Shown piece after piece: positions 1-12,968 of a stretch of 64,000 nucleotides of DNA. The position numbers and the translations under genes were made by a program. How positions within the stretch are numbered: position 1 is the stretch's first letter; every line of letters begins with the position of its first letter. Source of the DNA: Tubiluchus corallicola (taxonomy: Eukaryota; Priapulida; Priapulimorpha; Priapulimorphida; Tubiluchidae); contig JAQGDQ010000165.1 in the NCBI GenBank assembly GCA_030141605.1, positions 285,001-349,000 on the forward strand, in the 5' to 3' direction. Below the pieces are notes generated by a model that worked only from the letters and a program-made list of their open reading frames with translations, did no database searches and had not been told where the DNA came from.

Positions 1-63
1 AAGACTTTTTGTTAAGATGTGAATTCAGCTTGGAAGCTAAACAAGCAAATATTTGTGAATTAC

Positions 64-3000
64 CGTGTCGACGGCAGCTGTCATTAGTTCACACATGGTT
101 GCATAAACTTCGTTTTTTGACAAATCCTTTGAAGCCAACATGTGAACCAAGAAGCTTTCAGCGGGTTTACCAGCTTCAACTTTTGCCATTATGTCAGTCA
201 GGGCGGCATCAACATATCCTTTACCTAAAGAAGAAACCCATAAAACTTCATCATCGTGCAGATATATTTTGATATTTTGTCAGCAAAATCTTATGCGAGG
301 TCTTACCTGCCGAAGCCACTGCTCAGCAGTGACGACGGCACTTTACCTAAGTAATGGTGATTTTGGCCTTGATGACGATGATGACCTTTGACCTTTGTTC
401 AGACGTGGAGACTTTTCTTGCAACTTGTTGTGCAATTTCTCTCTGAGAGTGAATTTGCACGTGTGACCGGCTTGGCTATTTCTCTCGCAACTTATTGTGC
501 AGCAGCCCTCGCTGAGTTTCCAATAACTTGCCAGAGAAATTGCCAAGCCATTTACACGTGTAACTTTACTCTGAGAGAGAAGTTGCACAACAAGTTGCAA
601 GAGAAGTCTGTACATTTGAACGTGCCATAATAATGCCAAAGTGTTTCTGATAATTAAATAATAGATAAAGAAATTTAATTAATGTTAGATGAGCCTAACT
701 CCTAATGACATCGCAAGTGAACGTAATTTTCAACAGCACAAACATTCCTGTTATCTAATTACGTTTATCTAATTACGACAGATAAACCTATAAGTATCGA
801 AGCCTTCGGGAGTGTAAATTCAAGATATTAAACACAGACGTTGAAAAGCAAAAAGATTTGCTAATGAAGTACAGTAGGTGCTGTTTATTAGACTTGCGGT
901 TAATAGAATCAATCGCCTATTTGACTCAATAATGTCTGGTACAGGCCACTCCTATTCAAATGTATATAAAAACGTCGGTAATTGACTCAAATAATTCCGC
1001 ATAATTTGCTCAATACTTTTTCCTTCATGTACTTGAAATAAGACACTTGTGTATGCCCAAAGAGCTTTTACTGGTTTTATGTCATCTTTACATCGATTTG
1101 TGCACTATAATATATGTAGAAACAGTCATGTTAGGTATAGCTCTGTTTATAAACAAATACAGTACATCTATCATATGCACTAACACGTTAATGTAGTGGC
1201 TTTGCTTTGAATCTGTCACCCGCTTGTCTGCTGGAGTTAACCTCGTTGTTTCTGGAAGCTAAACATTTAATCACTTGACACCAGTGGTTTGCTTTTGAAG
1301 CTCCCCTGCTTTTCACAGGGGAAACAAGGTCATCACCAACTGCAGCTAAAAGGTTACCAAGTGTTTTGCGTGAATATGTGCAGTATAGAGCAACAGCCTT
1401 TCAACGGTTTTATCATTATAAGAATTTCATAAACCAACTTCTCCCTGAAGAAATGAAGCAACCGACCTTGTAAGTATTTTTGTAATTTTTAGTGGTAATA
1501 ACCAGATTTTTGGGATTTTTTATTTTCTTTTTTTATTAATTCACTTATATAAATTAGTATTTTTAAATAATTGCACATAGGAATTTTCACATTAATTAGT
1601 TTCTAAAATTCATTTAAAGCTTTTGCAATGGATATTAAGGTGATGAGTCATGACTCATACTTTTACAGTACAAATATGCTACACCTTTTGGCTAAATGAA
1701 TAAGTCTTTAATTCATCACAAAGTGAGTCTATTAAGCAGTGCCTCCTGTATTTGCAACCAGAACACAAATTCAATTTCCAATTCAATCAACACAACACAG
1801 GCTGTAAATAGGTAATTGACGTACAGGTACCCAATTTTGGAGATGAGGTGGCGACTGTGGGGTAAAGAAGTGACTGTTTAGGGAAGTGCTAAAATACTTT
1901 TGTATAGAGTGTCAAACTATCTAGAGCCAGTCCTGAGCATGACCTCTTGAACATGTGCACTGCATCACAAGTGAACACTGAACACCTTTGAACGGAGAGA
2001 TACAGCAAGTTTTTTATGCAACACGATTCAGAGATGTAGGTGCTACTGCCCATCTAACTAGCAAATGGTAAAATGCACGTAACAATGATATTTTGCCATG
2101 CGAATGCAAAATTGCATTTCTGTGGTAATAATTCTTTCACGAAAGTCATTCTTGAAAAAATAGTATGTTCCCTTTATATATTTTATAGTGTAGATTGCTT
2201 TGATTTATACTTTTAATTAAGATTGGGTAATAGACTTTAACTATACCATTTTCAACATCAGCTGAAAAGTTTCCTTCTAACCAGTGGTATAAGCAAGTAA
2301 AACCTACCTATCCGAAATAGAGTGTCCCAAGATTTCATATGCCGTTTGTAAATTGATGACATAGCATACTTGGCAAATAATGGTGAAAAAGCAGCCAGAG
2401 CATCACTGGTCGCAAACAATTCACGTGTGCAATTTGCAAACTCAATCAGATCTTTATTTTTCGGTCCACCTAATTCCAAGCATCCGAGGCGAGTCTGAAA
2501 CAATACTGTTCCAATAGCTAGAAAAAGAGTAAAAAAATGAAACAAATTACGACTACAATTTACTTTCCCAATCCTCCCCTTATCTTCGTCACTTCCCCTC
2601 TCTCACGCTCTCTCATTCTTTTTTCTTTTTCCTTCACTCGCTTGCTCCTCCAACTCTTTCTATTACCCTCTTATTTCTACTGTGACTTCCACTAACTCTA
2701 CCTCCATTCTCACAATATTCTGTTTCTTCACTAATGACAACGATGGCATTATTGCACTATAATTAGCACATTTGACAAGTCAGATAATAACAGAGGCATT
2801 AAAATTACCGAACCAACTACTAGAAAACTGTTTCCCTAAAAGCTATAATCTCATCTTGAATCAGGAAGAGCATCAAAAAACTGCTTTTAACCGTCACCAC
2901 AGGAATTCAGCAAATTAGTTATATGATTCTATTTTTCTTCACACATATTCATACCAGTTGTCTGGAGTACAAGCGACCTAGTTTGGCATAATTAATATAA

Positions 3001-5544
3001 AAAAATCTTAACAAAAAAAAACTCTTTGATCAAATAAAGCTATGTGATAAAAAGATATTGCAACAATGACTATTACACTCAATCGCCCACATGAATAGCC
3101 TATCATTCATGTTTGGAACGATGTGCTCCGGTGTTCTGATGCTTTTCAACAATTCAACTAGATCCCGAGATGTCTCATTTAGTGACGGCATGAAAGTGGA
3201 CACCTGAAGTGGCTTCATCATCAATGTGTTAAGAACTCTCCTCTGTCTGTGCCACTCTTTACCCTCTCTGCAATGAACACAACATTCTCTTTTCAACTAA
3301 CAAGCAGCAATAAACATCTTAACTTACTTAAAGGTATTATATCTAACGTACATGTTTTTACTATCTTTGCAGCATCTGAATTAATGACAGCATAATGTGT
3401 CTAAAACATGTTTATTATTAATAAATCCAGATGGGAAATGGGTATAAAAATGACCAAGCAAGAATTTCAAGTTCTTAGCTCCAGGGTATTTAGGATAAAA
3501 CATAAATCCCACACGGTGATAGCCACAAAAGGAGGTCTGCTGTTATATCTTGTAAGCGGGCACACCAATTACTCTTTTTTTGGTTTTGAGGCTGACAAAA
3601 AAATGCATCAACAAGTAAAATTAGCAATAGTGATCTCATACGTCCATTTTTGCTTACAAAAATCTGGACCTCATGAAATAGAAAATAAAACGTCGTCGCA
3701 GCAAGACTTTATTCATCAAATTCACAAAAAATAATAGCATCGAGCTAGACATTGTACAAATGGCAAACAGGAGGCAACACAGATAAACCCTCCACAGAGA
3801 TGAAGCTACTTACATCTCAGGACTAACAGACCTGGCTAACCGCTTTGCTCAGCCGTCTGGTCGATTTTTTACCTGATTGACCAACTTCTTGTGCTGCCAT
3901 TTACCATGCGACAGGTGAAGAAATAAGGAAAGATAGGAATGGTTATGATTGATTAACTGTGGGATGAAATGTCATGTCCCTCTGGTGGGTATCGGTTGCA
4001 ATACTGCAGTAATTACGTGAACCTACCTCACTAACATTGTGGGCATCTTCCAGACCACAAGTGTAAGAATATGAATGATTGATGACATGTCATGGTTTGC
4101 AAAACTACATTAGGTTACTTCAAACATCCCAGCCCACACGTCTATACATTTTGTTTGAGATACATGGACATTAGTCTTAATAACAGCTAAAACACATTAA
4201 CAACATAACACATAAAACTAAGGTTGTCACGGTTTGCTGATGTTTGGTAGAACAGCCATTGCCATAAGTGCACATATATAAATATCTATTATATTACTGT
4301 TTATATCATTTTTTAAAAATATTATGAATTTTTGGTTTACAATCCAGTTGATCATTTCAGAATGATCCATTGGATCAAACATCATGAGTTTGGATAAAAC
4401 AATTTTGATTTGTATTTCCATGTGGATATCGGCATTTTTTCAAAACATAAAGAAGTCAGTAACAAAGTTCGCAAAAGAATTAAATGACGAACTAAAAAAT
4501 GTCTCACACCTAAACAAAATAAAGCATGTACTGTATTGCCAAAGTTACACTGATACATACGCTAGTAAGATTCCACTAGCTTCCCCGCTAACTTCTCTAT
4601 AATGCGTCCAGATTGGTATCTCGTTCCTCATCGGATATTTAGAATCCTGTCGGACAAACTGTTCCAGGTCATCCGCATCGTTCAAACTGACAATCTCCAT
4701 TTTAAGAAATTTTACGTAAATGATTGGTCCGAGCTCCCTGTGCCAGTCATCAAACATCTTGTGAGCTTGCTGGTGCTGGGCATATTTAGCGGCTATAATG
4801 AAACAAACCTTTACAACCTTACAGTGAATAACACCTTACATACTTAAAAGTTGTTCACGTTTTATGCTTTTCCAAGAACCCTGGATTACTGGGTTACGTT
4901 TTACTATGTTCACTGCCCAGTGATGGCATCTTGTCAATGTTGTACTCAGTACCATAATTTTTCCATTTTCAAGAAAAGCATTTGTAACAGAAAGCATGGC
5001 TTGCTGCCTACCGTGAAACTAAGTAACTTTTGTTAGATCAATAAACACCTCAAACGTTTCTTTTCACACTACCTAAGTTTATCTCAAGTGTAGAATTTAG
5101 CAAATAATCGTGTCTCACAAAAAGTGCATCCTTCCAATACAGTTTCATAGAGCACAGGGTTTGCCAGTTTCTGGCATGAGGAAGGGGTAAATGGTAAGAA
5201 AATACAGACCTTTGAATTATACAGATCTAGCTAATGTCTAGACTGCTACACCCTATTCATGTCTCTGGTTAAATACCATATAAAACATGAAATGTTTTAC
5301 TAATATTAATATCGACATTACCTTGAAAAAAATGTCCTAAGCCTGGAAAAGAAAATTTTCTTGGAATAGCTGAAAATGGCTTGACGTCTTCTACATCAGA
5401 AGCAGCAGCCAATTTGTAAGCATGTGCAGCATTTTGTAACTGCCTGAGCTGGTAGCAAGTACTGCCATTTGGTTGAGTGATGCTTCTTGATAAAGATTTC
5501 CTAACAAGTTCTGAAGTGCAAGAGTACCGCAGAATCTTTGTCAT
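64..5544 (-). CDS. Mitochondrial-clan cytochrome P450, 5' five exons (partial)
   Basis: Haem-thiolate monooxygenase expected in the inner mitochondrial membrane, fed electrons by ferredoxin; the substrate is not deducible. Exons read on the minus strand: 5322-5544, 4561-4792, 3077-3267, 2308-2517, 64-224. All have GT/AG borders and matching phases, giving 339 codons of the roughly 500 usual. Exon 1 starts with an Arg/Ser-rich, acid-poor presequence (MTKILRYSC..), then PFSAIPRKFSFPGLGHFFQ, the usual P450 entry motif. Exon 2 has MFDDWHRELGPI, exon 3 has GKEWHRQRRVLN (helix C), and the exon 3/4 join gives ESIGTVLFQTRLGCL, a signature of the mitochondrial clan. Exon 5 ends in the I-helix (TAAVDT) where the oxygen-activating Thr sits. 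The ExxR and Cys-haem exons lie off the left edge. Family within the clan unknown. No break is seen. Confidence 0.9.
405..615. repeat. Foldback (inverted-repeat) element
   Basis: Two arms of about 90 bases (roughly 405-497 and 522-615) are imperfect reverse complements. Both read CTTGCAACTTGTTGTGCAA inward from the ends, separated by a spacer of about 24 bases. It lies inside intron 4 of the mitochondrial P450 gene. Open frames on both strands here are by-products of the symmetry. It looks like a short foldback MITE; no clear target-site duplication was found. Confidence 0.7.
616..2307. other. Intron 4 of the mitochondrial P450 (remainder)
   Basis: AT-rich intronic sequence. No RNA gene or transposon was recognised. 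A 151-base open stretch on the plus strand (1319-1469) has splice-like borders, but nothing else supports it. Confidence 0.5.
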
Positions 5545-7060
5545 TGTGCTTCAGACTTCCTACAAAATAAATATAAACAAGCTGCAACAACTTTCCTACA
5601 TCGTATGGAAAAATTAAGTACCTTAGTAATAATGCTATATTAAACTGATGACCACCAGTCATAACGAATGCAGAACAACAGCTCAAACTAATCTTGAAAA
5701 ATGAATGAAGCCCTTTATTTCAGCATCTGTAGCCTAGTAATGCTTCAGACTACTCCAAAATTGACCAAAAGTTACTTGTGGCCGTTTCTATTGTCATAAT
5801 CTGGATGACCCCAGTTCTTGTCGACTGTTGTATCAGACTAATAAACGATTGTATCAGACTGTGTTTTTATAGTAGAGCAAGGTGTACAGTATACAATTAT
5901 CTCATAGGAATATTCTCCACTGTAACAACATCTAGTTCTTTTGTGTTGAGTAATGCATTTGCTTAACATTTTGTCGACAGACTTTAATGTGGAGAATGAA
6001 GACGTAGAGACAATGTCATTGAGGTGACACAAGCGACATCAGAAAATTCAGCACATTTTGAGCATTTTTCTAAAAAACAAAATAATGTAGAATATTACAA
6101 ATTTACAAACAAAAAAATTGTGGTTAAAATTTACTTAAAAAGCAAAAACCTCCTTTTCTACTGAAATATTCGATAATTAACTAACATACACTAGCAGCTA
6201 GAAATATTACCATGTACTCACACTACTGGCTGCTGGGAGTTAGTACTGTGTGTCTGACCGTGTTTTGTTTTGGTGATGCTGAGCCTGAGAGGGGCCAATG
6301 GCGCGTTGCGCAATGCGGGAACTCTTTCTTTTGTATACATTAAATAAGTTTAAACTGAATTCATTTATTGTACATTTTTATAAAAGCGTTTATCTACAGT
6401 TCCAAACAATAGGTTGCCATGGTGCTATGTCCATTGGTCCGGCTCATGCGTCCACAACATCACACCACTATCAAGTCAATCCTAGTTTAACGGAAGTGGT
6501 GCTGACAACCCACTGGCGTACCATTGTCTAGTTTTTTTGCTGGATTACTGCTGCGTTTACCTGTCTGAAGGCAGAGTTCTTTTATTTTAGAATTCTGCCT
6601 GCCCAATGTCTACAATGGATGATGATGATGAATAGTGAACAATAGTTATCTATGGTTCTCTAATTTTAGCTGTGGCTTACACTACACTCTTCAAATATTA
6701 CTTTGATCTCCGGGCTTTGATATACTTTCGCGTCTATGACACTTTTTTTTCTGGTCGAACTAGGCGCTTGATATCAAAGTTTATGATTAGAAATGTACAG
6801 TGCTAATGTAACGTGCTGGCATTTTATAGAAGTACTTTAGTAGTCCATAATCCAGAGATGTAGTGTAGCAGTTCTTTGGTTTCTATCAACAAGCCATTTT
6901 CATCTGTTGGCTAAACTCAAAAAAGTTAATCAGGTTATACATACAAATTATATATAAGTGCTTATATATATATATAATTATTTATACGTACTGGGCTTGC
7001 AAATAGGATTAGCATTATGATGTTTCTACAGGTTGACAGTGACATTTCCAAAAAAATTGC
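5545..7060. other. Intergenic region upstream of the mitochondrial P450
   Basis: Separates the P450 start codon from the left LTR of the Gypsy element. An acceptor-like TTTTGTAG stands about 15 bases before the ATG, so the first exon shown could be preceded by a 5'UTR intron. I recognise no gene, RNA or repeat in the rest. Confidence 0.4.
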
Positions 7061-7430
7061 TGTTGTGTTTTGTTTCTCTTGGAAGGCTCGTAGAGAAAAC
7101 CCAGAAACACTTTGTCAAATTAAACTAGTTTATTAAGCGAGAATTCTACAACACAAAAGTATGAAGGAAAGCGAAATGATTACACTAAACGTGAAAATCT
7201 GGAAAATGTTTGAGTGTATCTGAAAATACAGGTATACAAGAGAATGTGTAAGTTTGCATCCGTGTGAATTTGTGTGTGTGTGTCAGCAGTCAGCTTTGCC
7301 TTATATAGCGTGCCAGTGAAATTTCTAGAATTTTCCTTCTAGAACATTCTACAAGGTAAGACGATTATTCTAACGAAACATTCTATAATGTTCTATTTAA
7401 TTCTGAGAGATGCCAGCGATCTCCACAACA
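7061..7430 (-). repeat. 3' LTR of the left Gypsy element, with polypurine tract
   Basis: 370 bases starting TGTTGTG and ending CACAACA (sense), a perfect 7-base terminal inverted repeat. The polypurine tract GGTGGGGAGG (7431-7440) lies directly before it, as expected for plus-strand priming. A TATA-like CTATATAA lies at about 7300-7307 and an AATAAA signal at 7129-7134, so U3, R and U5 are in the right order. No partner LTR occurs in the window. Confidence 0.85.
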
Positions 7431-7583
7431 CCTCCCCACCGAAATTGATGCTGTCTCCAAAGCATCAGCAACAAAGTCTCTCTCTTGGCTTGGGTGTCCT
7501 CTTGGATCGTCTGGGACTGTCCGGTCCATACTCTGACACAGGCGGCTTGGTCTCGGACATGGGCCGAGGTGCTCCGGTCTGCT

Positions 7584-10500
7584 TCAGACTTTCTGGCAGT
7601 TCTTCCAGGATCTCCACACGATGATCAAGTCCAAACTCAAGAGTAAAGTCGTCTCATCACCAGGCTCGTGGTCCTCTGCAGAAGCATAGCGTGGACGTAG
7701 CTGTTCCCAGTGTTGTCTCCACACTGGACCATGAGGAAAGACCTTAATGTTGAAGCAACGAGTACCCAAAACTTTCTTGATGACCGCTGGTACCCATCGG
7801 GGATGTCCACCTCGACGAGGTCCATAGTACAGTGCATAGACAGGCTCTCCAGCCTTGTACTGCTTGGTGACCTTGTCGACACCTCCCGAATCTGGAGTCA
7901 AGCGAGATGACTCCTTGGACTGCTTGCCCTGAGCAGTGTGCGCTGGTGAGGGTAGCAAGGAGTCGATCCTTGTCTGTATTTGCCGAGACATCAAGAGTTC
8001 ACTCAGAGAGAATCCACAGGATGTCAGTGTTCTCCGGTACTGCATCAGAAATTCTTGAATACTTCCTGAGCGCTTGCTTGAATGTCTGCACCAGGCGTTC
8101 TGCTGCTCCGTTGGTAGCTGGATGGTACGGTGCTCCTGTGAGATGTGTGATCCCACGTTCTCTGCACCAGCTCTGGAACTCATCAGACATGAAGGTTGAT
8201 GCATTGTCTGTGACCAGCGTGTGAGGTGACTAGAGTGGCTCTAGTGGACGTGGAAGATGTAGGGTGAATGTATGGATACTTTGAGTAAGCATCTGTGATC
8301 ACCAGTCAGTTCATACCCATGAAGTTTATGGCGTGATCCAGGTGTAAGCGGCTCCAAGGCTTCTCTGGTAGCATCCATGGGTGAACTGCAGGCTTGGATG
8401 GCTTGTTTTGATGTTCTCCACATGAGTCACATCGTCGGCTAGCCATCTCGATAGCCGCATCGATACCGCGCCAGTAGACAGCAGTTCTTGCCAACTGTTT
8501 CATGCGTTCCATGCCGAAGTGCCGGATATGCAGTAGATCCAGGATCTTGGACTGCAGGCTCTGTGGAATCACAACTCTTGATCCATGGATGAGGCATCCG
8601 TGGCAGATACTGAGTGAATCCGACAACTTCCGGTACTTTTCGACTTCTCCGTTGATCTCAGTGTGCTTGGGTGGCCATCCTTCTCGGACGTAGCACATGA
8701 CCGTGGCTAGCACTGGATCTATTCCTGACTCTAGTCGGAGGATGTTGGCATCCACAGGCTTGACTTGAAAACTGAGAACTTTAATGGCACACACCATGTC
8801 CATGTCTTCACCATTTTCCTCCCTGTCGAAGTCGTTGTCATCTCCAGATGGCAAGCGACTAAGGGCATCTGCATTGTCGTGATCTGCTGTTTTCCGGTAG
8901 TCGACGGTGTAGTCAAACTGGTTCAGCCACAGGGCCCACCAAGCTAGACGATTAGCTGCAAGAAATGGCATCCCTTTCTTCGGTCCGAAGAGTGAAGTCA
9001 GTGGCTTATGATCAGTCACCAGTATGAAATGACGCCCGTAGAGGTACTGGTAGAATTTCCGTAAGCCGAAGATAATGGCTAGGGCTTCCTTATGTATTTG
9101 ACTGTAGTTCCTTTCTGCAGCTGTGAGAGTCTTGGACACATTGGCAATTGGGCGCTCCCTTTCGTCCGGATAGCGGTAAAACAGGACACCTCCAATTCCA
9201 ACGTTGGACGCGTCACAAGCCAGTCCCAGAGGCTTGTCTGGGTCGAAATGCACAAAGACTTGATCTGAGGATAGCACATTTTTCAGCAGTTGAAATGCTG
9301 TTTGCTCCTCATCTCCATACTTCCAGGGGACTGTCTTCTTGGTCAAGCGGTAAAGAGGCCCTGCCATAGTAGCCAGGTTTAGGATGAACTTCCAGTAGAA
9401 CTGAACCGAGCCCAAGAAAGACTTCAAGCTTGAGACGTCTGTAGGAGGTGGCATCTTCATGACTTCCTCGACCTTGGATCCCTTTGCGAAGAAGGCCGAT
9501 AAGGTATGACCAAGATATTCAATAAATGGATGTGCGAACAAGCACTTTTTACGATGACATCTGAGTCCTTTGTCGTTCAGAAGAGCGAGCAAGCATCTCA
9601 GGTTGCTCAGGTGATCATTTGCGACTTGCCCACTGACGAGCATATCGTCTTGGAAGATGGCAGCTCCAGGCAGATGACTGGTCAGGTTCTCCATGATCTC
9701 CTGAAAGTAACCAGGCGTTGACTTGATTTCGAAAGGAAGTCGTTGCTGAGGAGTACACCACGGTGGGTACTGAGAGCTAGCCTGCATTGACTCTCCGGTG
9801 CCAGCTTAATTTGGTTATAGGCATCAGCAAGGTCGATCTTATCTGCCTCCCAGCTTCTGCATCAGTTCCTCTGGTAGTGGCATCAGATGATGGTGGTCCT
9901 CTAGCTGATCGTTGATGCCGACTGAGTAGTCACCACAGATCCGCAATTTGGGCTTCTGAGTGCCCGGAGTGTAAGCTTTACGAATCGGTACCACTGGCGT
10001 TCCGTATTCATTGAACTGGATTGGCTTCCAAACATCTTTGGCGATGCCTTCTTCGTAACCTTTGGCCAGGTCATCTCGAAGAGCGAATGAAACCGGGCGT
10101 GCCTTGTGAAAAACGGGCTTCGAGTCAGACTTGAACTTCACTTCCAGTTCAAAGTCCTTAAGACACCCCAATTCTTCTTTGAAGAGATCTGTTAACCTGT
10201 CACACAGGTTGTGGCAATCTTGTTGTAAGGAAGCATAAGATGTGAAGGAGGTCTCCGGACGTGACTTTTTAACACCCTCACTCTTGCCGTGACTCTCTAT
10301 GCTTCTCAGTCCTAGAGAATTGTCCACAGAAATTCCCAGCTTCTGGATAGCGTTTCGTCCAAGCAGGTTCAGGTCAGGGATCTTGGTGACGATGTAGGAT
10401 ATTGAGCTTTGTTTACCAGTCTTTGGATCCTTGGTTTGGCCCATGAAAGTTCCCAGCACTGGCAGGTCATGCTTGCTGGCAGACTCGTAGCGATGTCTGA

Positions 10501-10820
10501 CGTCATCCAGCTTTGGCTTGCCTAGTTGCTTCCAGACCGACACTGAAACGAAATTTCCTGAGGTTGCAGTGTCAAGTTCCATCTTGAACTGTTGGTCTTG
10601 GATGTTGACTTTGACATCCAAACTAGGAAAATCTTCGGGAACTTCACCGAGGATCGCCTTGACAAGCTCATCTTTCTTGATTCTCCTCATGGACTTTCCA
10701 GAATTTTGGTCCCGTTGCTGTTGTTGCTTCTTCATGCAAACAGCCTCCAAATGTCCTTTCTTGTCACAGAAATGGCACTTGGTTTCTTTGTAGCATTCAG
10801 TGACATTGTGGGCCTTTCCT
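7584..10820 (-). pseudogene. gag-pol pseudogene of the left Gypsy element
   Basis: Reads from about 10,820 leftwards. Two CCHC zinc knuckles open the remnant; the first has a Cys codon turned to TGA near 10,818. Protease follows with a DTA active site (about 10,575). The RT frame shifts near 9,839 and again near 9,750; the RT catalytic motif is FQDD. RNase H (DASNVGIGGVL, TDHKPLTSL) and the integrase HHCC finger are open from 9787 to 8306. The integrase core then carries a TGA, a small deletion near 8,230 and a frameshift around 8,000 before the C-terminal part, which is open to the stop at 7584. At least five independent lesions mean it makes no functional polyprotein. Confidence 0.88.
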
Positions 10821-10870
10821 CAACGGTAGCACTTTGCATCTGTGTCTGTGGAATGTGACTGCTGATGGTT

Positions 10871-12020
10871 CTTTCAGGTTATTTAAAAAATTTTGTTCAG
10901 TTGAATTTTTAAAATTTCTTGTGGTGATTTTGTTGGATTTCATTTTCAGTTTAGTATGCTTTATAAGTGCAAATATAGGAAGATGATCTGCTACTTGATA
11001 AAGCAAAATTCCAGGTGTTACGTGGTTGGTGAGGTCATTTGTGTAAATACGATCAATGAGTGTATTAGTGTGATGAGTTATTCTTGTTGGTTTAGTTATA
11101 ATTGGCACAAAATTATTAGAGAATAACATGTTTGCATAATTTGTCACTGAGGTTTTGCTGTCACTACGTAGTAAATTAAAATTTATGTCACCGCATATAT
11201 AGCAAGATTCGTTAGTTTTGTTAATTAAAGATAATTTGCATTCTAGTTCTTCATGAAATTCTTCGATGTTAGCATTTGGGTGCCTGTAGATGACTCCAAA
11301 TAAAATGTTTTTGATGTTGGGTGGAGTTTCTATTTAGACATATTCGCCAGTTGCATACGGTTTGTGAACCCATTTTTACAGTCTGAGTTGTGTATTTTGT
11401 ATTGGTTGTAGAGTCACCACGAATAAATTGATACCCAGCTAAGGGTGCGAGAACAATATGATCTTTTTTAAACGGGTTTCACTTAGTGCTATAATGTCAG
11501 GAGGGGTTTGAAGGTGTAAAAGAACGTCTAAAATACTAGTGTAATTTTTGTTTATACTACTGACATTAAAATGAACAAAAGTGAAATCCGTACTGGTATT
11601 CGCTAAGTCATCTTGACTAGATAGAGTTGAAAGTTTATAATAATTATTTTCTTGATAAGGAAGAAAGTTATCAGGATCATTATTATTAGTGGAAAAGTTA
11701 GTAAAAGTAGAAAACTCGCACAAAGAAGGTAGACTGGTCAGAGTCGACATGGATACATCTATTCTGAAAAATTCTTGTATATCCTCATTCTCTTGTTCCT
11801 GGAAGGGGAAAATATCATTTAAGCATTTAATACAATAATAAATATCATTATTACTTCCTTGTATATTGAATTGGTTAATTGACAGAGCAGTGCATTTTAA
11901 ATGGGTCCACTGATGACAATTATCACAGTTAATGGAATTTTCATTATATCTACAGGGTCTAGATTCTAGAACATTTATTGCAAGGGTGCCTAACTGGCAT
12001 AAATATTTACATTTTTTACA
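10871..12020 (-). pseudogene. LINE ORF2 N-terminus: PHD-like finger and endonuclease pseudogene
   Basis: Starts with a Cys-rich PHD-like finger (about 12,020-11,830: CDNCHQWTHLKC .. YYCIKCL). Endonuclease motifs follow: VHFNVSSINKN, SETRLKK, GVIYRHPN, CGDINFNLL and VADHLPIF. Frameshifts near 11,450 and 11,335 split the frame. The catalytic reverse transcriptase is absent. PHD fingers at this position are known in CR1-type elements. The last codons run without a stop into foreign Gypsy sequence. Confidence 0.75.
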
Positions 12021-12022
12021 CT

Positions 12023-12968
12023 TTAACTTGTTTTATTCACTACTTTGCGAAAATCTGCTTCTGTTTCTATAGCAAACACTTCACTTTCATCATTGTATTT
12101 TAACAAAATTCTACCATTTTTGGTCAACAAATATTTAAAACGTTTTTCTTTTTTGAATTGCTTAACATCATAAAGCAGTTGTTTTCGTTTTTAAGTCAAA
12201 CTCTCATTAATGTAGATTCTCTGCCTTCCATAATGGTATCTCCCAGTAGATAAATCGCTGGTATATCCGACTTCGCCTCTTTTCTTATACATCTCATCCC
12301 TCTTGGTTTTCCTAACAAACTTCACTATGATTTTTGGTGTTTCTTTCCTTACGTTTGCCGGTAATCTGTGCGACACACTGATGTCAATGTCATCTATTTG
12401 CACTCCCATCATGTTTGCTAGATCTTTCACAATCTCACTCGTATCTTCCGCTTTTGTCTCAGGTATCCCACTAATCTCCAAACATTCTCTCCTGCTATGT
12501 TGTTCTAATCTGTCAATGGTTGCATCTTTGTCTTTAACCGACGCTTGTAATGTAGCAACAGTTAACTCCAGGGATTTTACTTTAGATGTAAGTGAATTCA
12601 CCTGTGTGACTACGCTTGAAATTTCCTTTTTCATATCCTCAAGCTGTTTGAAATAAACTGTTGCGATTGCTTAATTTCTTCTGTTTCTTCAGAAAATTTT
12701 CCGTCTAATGCACTAACCTGCTCTTGTAAGCTTCGAATGGCATTCAAACACTGTAGACTGACCGACGATCACTTGCTGCCGTCGAGTTGTTTTGTATTGA
12801 CTGGGTATTCGTTGGTAAATTTTGCGTAGTATCAGCTGTTTGTTCCGAAGCCGTTTGCTTTCCCGCCATATTTGAATTATTTGGCGCGTTACTAGTGGAA
12901 GCGTTTTGTGCATTCATCTCAGCAACAGACTGCGTTCTTTTGGGGTTTTTCGATCCTCGTGTCTCCAT
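12023..12968 (-). pseudogene. LINE ORF1 (RNA-binding protein) pseudogene
   Basis: Begins METRGSKNPKRTQS at 12968 with a Ser/Thr/Asn-rich segment, then a heptad-like coiled coil (LTSKVKSLELTVATL) and LEQHSRRECLEISGIPE, the usual entry to the RRM-like ORF1 core, then a basic C-terminal domain. It is broken by frameshifts near 12,745 and 12,635, and by an in-frame TAA near 12,194, after which coding similarity continues to a natural stop at 12023-12025. In intact relatives this protein coats the element RNA. Confidence 0.75.

Larger units (their letters stand above)
7061..10870 (-). mobile_element. Decayed Ty3/Gypsy retrotransposon (K02A2.6-like), 5' end missing
   Basis: Order in the element's sense (minus strand): gag CCHC knuckles, protease, reverse transcriptase, RNase H, integrase, polypurine tract, 3' LTR. 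The 5' LTR and most of gag are absent, because the element stops at about 10,870 where LINE sequence begins. Several stops and frameshifts in the coding part show it is dead. The protein style (HPW..PWSRLHLD at the start of integrase) is that of the K02A2.6-like elements common in invertebrates. Confidence 0.9.

Noticed and set aside
343-639. Overlapping open frames on both strands
   Set aside because: Products of the inverted repeat at 405-615. Both strands encode similar peptides by symmetry.
1319-1469. Plus-strand open stretch with acceptor-like and donor-like borders
   Set aside because: It sits inside intron 4 of a gene on the other strand. The product (RSSPTAAKRLPSVLREYV..) matches nothing I know, and no partner exon was found.
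3408-3734. 108-codon plus-strand open frame
   Set aside because: It lies within intron 2 of the mitochondrial P450 on the opposite strand, has no domain and shows intron-like composition.
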